From NCBI GenBank assembly GCA_020346805.1, contig CP070790.1, positions 3,373,865-3,384,039 of the forward strand: a stretch of DNA of 10,175 nt. Reading direction: 5' to 3'. Shown here piece by piece: positions 7,486-10,175 of this stretch. This stretch comes from Planctomycetota bacterium. Its GTDB lineage: Bacteria; Planctomycetota; Phycisphaerae; UBA1845; PWPN01. Every line of letters starts with the position of its first letter. Position 1 is the stretch's first letter. The notes below the pieces were generated by a model. The model was not told the origin of the DNA. It saw only the letters and a program-made list of their open reading frames with translations, and did no database searches. The position numbers and the translations under genes are program-made.

Positions 7486-8220
7486 ATGAAGCAGTTTAGC
7501 GATTCGGTTAGCGAGCATTTGGCCCGCCGACAGGTATGGGAACAGAAATATGCGATTCGTGCCTGCTATGGCGGATGGTATGAGCGCCTCAAACCTTACA
7601 TTGTAACAGGTACAAGTCTGGAAGTTGGTGCCGGTACGGGAAATTTCAAAAGCTTTTGGCCGGAACTGATTGTCTCTGACCTGATTGAGACTCCATACGT
7701 TGATTTAGTTGCCGATGGTACGATGTTGCCTTTGGCGGCCGGTAGTTTAAGTAATCTGGTGGTTATCGACCTGCTTCATCATCTGCACGATCCTCATAAG
7801 TTCTTCGATGAGGCGGCTCGGGTATTAAAACCCGGCGGACGCATACTAATCATTGAACCGTATATTACACTCTTGTCTTACGTGTGTTATTTTGCGGTGC
7901 ACCACGAGGACATTTGTTTTAGTGAGTATGGGAAATCTTCGACCAAGGAGGATCCCTGGGAAGGGAACCTGGCGATGATGAATTTACTGTTCGATCGGCA
8001 GAAGGGGCGGTGGAATAGACGACATCCTTCATTTCATATCATTACCAGGCAACCGTTCGGTTTATTAGACTTTCAATTAGCAGGAGGATTCAAGCCTTAT
8101 GCGGTGGTCGGTTGGCCGGCGTTGTATGATTTGGCGCTGAAATTGGATCGCGCTTTGGAGTGGCTGGCACCGTTGTGCGCATTTCGAATGTTTTGTGTGA
8201 TAGAGAATAGAGCTGATTAG
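7486..8220 (+). CDS. Class I SAM-dependent methyltransferase
   Basis: This 244-residue protein has a Rossmann-type methyltransferase domain of the Methyltransf_11 kind. Motif I is LEVGAGTGNF (45-54), VSDLIE (63-68) is the following strand, DGTMLPLAAGSLSNLVVID (77-95) covers motifs II and III, and ARVLKPGGRILIIEP (111-125) is the usual post-motif segment. HHLHDP (98-103) is common in small-molecule and lipid/sugar methyltransferases. After residue 125 an aromatic-rich stretch (YITLLSYVCYFAVHHEDICF) may cap the active site or touch the membrane. The acceptor cannot be read from sequence. Lipid, quinone or surface-glycan substrates are all possible, and the neighbouring glycosyltransferase makes an envelope role plausible. 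No strong ribosome site precedes the ATG, which fits coupling to tadA 24 bases upstream. Its stop lies 6 bases from the stop of the convergent glycosyltransferase gene. Confidence 0.85.
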   Translation: MKQFSDSVSEHLARRQVWEQKYAIRACYGGWYERLKPYIVTGTSLEVGAGTGNFKSFWPELIVSDLIETPYVDLVADGTMLPLAAGSLSNLVVIDLLHHLHDPHKFFDEAARVLKPGGRILIIEPYITLLSYVCYFAVHHEDICFSEYGKSSTKEDPWEGNLAMMNLLFDRQKGRWNRRHPSFHIITRQPFGLLDFQLAGGFKPYAVVGWPALYDLALKLDRALEWLAPLCAFRMFCVIENRAD

Positions 8221-8226
8221 CAATTG

Positions 8227-9402
8227 TTATAAGAATGCTTCACGGTCGATGGTCGTCGTTGCCTTGCGCACCTGTTGTGTGCCACCGGCACGGTAGTGAG
8301 CGAGACACCAGTTGTAGAAGCGGTTGAATCGGTCGATGAATTTGTCGGTGCTGAATTGTTGGGCATATTCCTGGATTTGGGAAGGCGGCCAGAGGGTGTC
8401 GATTGATTCAAAATGTTTGATGGAGTCGATGACGCTTTCGATATTTTGCTTATCGAAAAACAGGCCGGTGCAGCCTTCCTTTACCGTTTCCGATGCCCCG
8501 CCGGTGCGGTAGGCGATGACCGGTCTGCCGGCGGCCTGGGCCTCTACGGGTACCATACCGAAATCTTCCTGCCCGCAAAACAGCAGTGCCCGGCACCGTG
8601 CAAGGTGATAACGAATCCGGTCATCGGTTTGCCAACCCAATATGCGTACCGAAGCCCCCGCGCGTCGGTGCATGTTATTCAACAAAGGCCCGGTGCCGAT
8701 GACGACCAGGGATTTGCCCATTTTTGTACAGGCATCAATAGCCAGGTCATTACGCTTGTATGAAATGTGTTCGCCAACCACAAGATAATAATCGTCCGGT
8801 GGTGTGTTGTTGGGCGGGAAGTTGGTATTGACCGGTGGGGGGATGACTACGCTGTTGCGGTCGTAGCATCTTTGTATGCGATCGGCGACGTGTTTGCTGT
8901 TGGCTATGAAGGCGGTGACGCCATTGGCGGCGGTACGGTCGGCTTTACTAATACGCTTGGCGAAGAGTCGCAATCCCAGTTTTGAAAGTAATCCCGCGCC
9001 GGCGTAGTATTGATCGTACATGTCCCATACGTAACGCATGGGTGAATGGCAGTAGCAAAGTTTGAGGGCTTCCGGTCGGGTGTGAACGGCTTTTATGGTG
9101 GCGGCGTCGGAGCAGATGACAACGTCGTATTCGGAAACGTCGAGTGAGCGGGCGGCCGAGGGGAGAAAGGGCAGCGCTTTTCGCTGGAGGTCGGGTATTA
9201 GGATTAATCTTTGCAGCCAGGAGGTTTGGATTTGGCGGTTTTGCAAGCCGGCGTCAAGTTGGTTCCGGCGGGCGATCAGGGTGTAGATGGGAGCATCGGG
9301 GAAGAGATTGGCCAAGGCGGCCAGGACCTTTTCCCCGCCGCGCATAGATACCAACCAATGATGGGCCAAGGCTACCGATAATGTCTCGGGACAGTTGGAC
9401 AT
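8227..9402 (-). CDS. GT4-type glycosyltransferase
   Basis: The 391-residue product is a retaining GT-B glycosyltransferase of family 4 character (RfaB/WbaZ-like), transferring a sugar from a nucleotide donor during surface polysaccharide or glycolipid synthesis at the cytoplasmic face of the membrane. N-terminal domain: VALAHHWLVSMRGGEKVL (10-27), EYDVVICSDA (91-100) and CYCHSPMRYVWD (116-127). The C-terminal donor domain begins near VVIPPPVNT (185-193), with SYKRNDLAI (214-222) and the E-x7-E motif E279-x7-E287 in EDFGMVPVEAQAAGRPVIAY. The start at 9402 (MSNCPETL) is chosen because the family homology begins there. The frame stays open upstream to 9663 only because it crosses the antisense strand of the tRNA-Pro gene, giving a spurious 87-residue extension. 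No strong ribosome site is visible. Donor and acceptor are unknown. UDP-xylose from the nearby decarboxylase is one possibility, but many members use GDP-mannose. Confidence 0.92.
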   Translation of the reverse strand: MSNCPETLSVALAHHWLVSMRGGEKVLAALANLFPDAPIYTLIARRNQLDAGLQNRQIQTSWLQRLILIPDLQRKALPFLPSAARSLDVSEYDVVICSDAATIKAVHTRPEALKLCYCHSPMRYVWDMYDQYYAGAGLLSKLGLRLFAKRISKADRTAANGVTAFIANSKHVADRIQRCYDRNSVVIPPPVNTNFPPNNTPPDDYYLVVGEHISYKRNDLAIDACTKMGKSLVVIGTGPLLNNMHRRAGASVRILGWQTDDRIRYHLARCRALLFCGQEDFGMVPVEAQAAGRPVIAYRTGGASETVKEGCTGLFFDKQNIESVIDSIKHFESIDTLWPPSQIQEYAQQFSTDKFIDRFNRFYNWCLAHYRAGGTQQVRKATTTIDREAFL

Positions 9403-9462
9403 AACTTTATTGTCGGGATTGGCGCCATTCTGGCAAGGTCTGTTGGTATTTTTGCCGTCCTG

Positions 9463-9491
9463 TTTACGCTGGCGGGTGAATCTGGTAGCAT
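9463..9491 (+). promoter_or_regulatory. Candidate tRNA-Pro promoter
   Basis: TTTACG (9463-9468) and TAGCAT (9486-9491) are 17 bases apart upstream of the tRNA, each with four of six sigma70 consensus bases. The predicted start near 9498 gives a leader of about 42 bases containing a small hairpin, GCCGG (9512-9516) with CCGGC (9523-9527). Weak evidence. Confidence 0.3.
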
Positions 9492-9539
9492 AAATTTGTC
9501 GATATTTATGGGCCGGCAAAGACCGGCATTGGTAGACTT

Positions 9540-9652
<113 letters not shown>

Positions 9653-9671
9653 AGTCCCGACAAGTCAGGAC

Positions 9672-9728
9672 GGTCTACTGCTCTCCTGATCCATTGTTCA
9701 AATCGAATATATTACAAAACTGTAGACC
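9672..9728. repeat. Spaced 7-base inverted repeat
   Basis: GGTCTAC (9672-9678) and GTAGACC (9722-9728) are perfect inverse copies separated by 43 AT-rich bases between the tRNA hairpin and the end of the interrupted leftward frame. It could be a regulatory or recombination remnant, or chance at this length. No target duplication or transposase accompanies it. Confidence 0.3.
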
Positions 9729-9743
9729 ATTATGATTATGATC

Positions 9744-10175
9744 TTATCCTTTCGCCGTTTCACGTGCGTAAGTAACAGCTATTACACCGTCCAGCGTGTG
9801 AAAAATGCAATCCCTGAGACGCCCGATTCTTTCCTTGTCGGCAGATTTATCCTCAACCTCATAAACACTCCTGAGACAAGTCTGAAGGCCCTTCGCGTAA
9901 AGGGCCCTATCTTTGTCTGTGAGATTTGGCTCTAATATATGGACGGGGACAGCCGAGGCTCCCATTGCAAGTCCCATGTCAAAGCCGATGTGCAACTCCC
10001 CCGGGCCGGGATCCTCGTTGCTATCACGTCCAGCCCGAACTGCCCTGGGGGTCTTGAACTCAAGCACAACATTCTCACTTCCGGTCTTGAGTAGGCCGGG
10101 ATAGGGGTATATAGTGCGCGTATGTTGCCCGTGGAGGGTTCACGGGCTTCCGGATTCAGCAATCGGCTTGTCGCA
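9744..10175 (-). pseudogene. Partial, apparently interrupted gene; weak PD-(D/E)XK nuclease resemblance
   Basis: The minus-strand frame is open from the window edge, is broken by one TGA (10142-10140), then stays open to TAA (9746-9744). After the TGA there are 24 codons with no ATG, GTG or TTG until a GTG at 10067, which would give a 107-residue product. The protein sequence looks coding on both sides of that GTG: TIYPYPGLLKTG followed by SENVVLEFKTPRA resembles the PD-(D/E)XK pattern of Pro-Asp-x-x-x followed by a V-x-E-x-K strand, with Gly in place of Asp. Starting at the GTG would cut this pattern in half. The rest (GELHIGFDMGLAMGAS, VHILEPNLTDKDRALYAKGL) is not a family I recognise. Two readings remain: a decayed gene with an in-frame stop, or an upstream gene ending at the TGA followed by a new gene from GTG 10067 with a weak GGAAGTGAG site. 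The nuclease idea is inference. Confidence 0.4.

Noticed and set aside
10040..10120. Resemblance of the TIYPYPGLLKTGSENVVLEF segment to a glycoside hydrolase C-terminal beta-sandwich
   Set aside because: The similarity is limited to a short generic phrase and the sequence that follows does not fit such enzymes.
10140..10142. In-frame TGA as a selenocysteine codon
   Set aside because: The small hairpin includes the TGA itself rather than lying downstream like a bacterial SECIS, and no known selenoprotein motif surrounds it. A stop or decay is simpler.
9932..10162. 76-residue minus-strand frame at the right end
   Set aside because: Its composition is unlike a folded protein and it overlaps the frame containing VVLEFKTPRA and GELHIGFDMG, which reads better as coding.

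Overview
The window looks like an ordinary chromosomal stretch of a free-living bacterium with intermediate GC content, most likely a planctomycete (Phycisphaerae or a relative). This is inferred from three sugar phosphate isomerase/epimerase-type TIM-barrel proteins in under 7 kb, two of them with Tat signal peptides, from short monocistronic or two-gene units in mixed orientation, and from Shine-Dalgarno sites with GGAGG/GGGAGG/AAGGAG cores. No marker gene fixes the taxonomy.

Layout. 1-267: upstream DNA with two small hairpins. 268-1218 (+): Tat-exported TIM-barrel protein. 1432-1707 (+): very small putative lipoprotein. 4597-1809 (-): three leftward genes, namely a cytoplasmic sugar isomerase/epimerase with a complete metal site, an uncharacterised protein with a possible C39/BtrH-like fold, and lipoyl synthase (lipA). 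The last two overlap by 4 bases. 4794-5753 (+): UDP-glucuronate decarboxylase. 5911-6873 (+): second Tat-exported TIM-barrel protein. 6973-8220 (+): tadA (tRNA adenosine deaminase) followed 24 bases later by a class I methyltransferase. 9402-8227 (-): GT4-type glycosyltransferase, converging on the methyltransferase with 6 bases between. 9540-9615 (+): tRNA-Pro(GGG) followed by a long perfect hairpin. 10175-9744 (-): a partial and apparently interrupted reading frame that runs off the window.

How the genes fit together. The UDP-xylose-forming decarboxylase and the glycosyltransferase point to envelope or exopolysaccharide synthesis, and the methyltransferase could belong there too. The three TIM-barrel proteins fit sugar or polyol handling, two of them outside the cytoplasm. 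lipA (2-oxoacid dehydrogenase and glycine-cleavage lipoylation) and tadA (inosine-34 in tRNA-Arg) are housekeeping genes. Mixed orientations mean there is no single operon or pathway here.

No CRISPR array, insertion sequence, recognisable toxin-antitoxin pair or defence system was seen, and nothing convincingly amounts to a new multi-gene system. The items most worth a second look are the uncharacterised protein coupled to lipA, the two exported TIM-barrel proteins that have lost canonical metal ligands, the interrupted frame beside tRNA-Pro, and the spurious reading frame made by the tRNA antisense strand joined to the glycosyltransferase gene.
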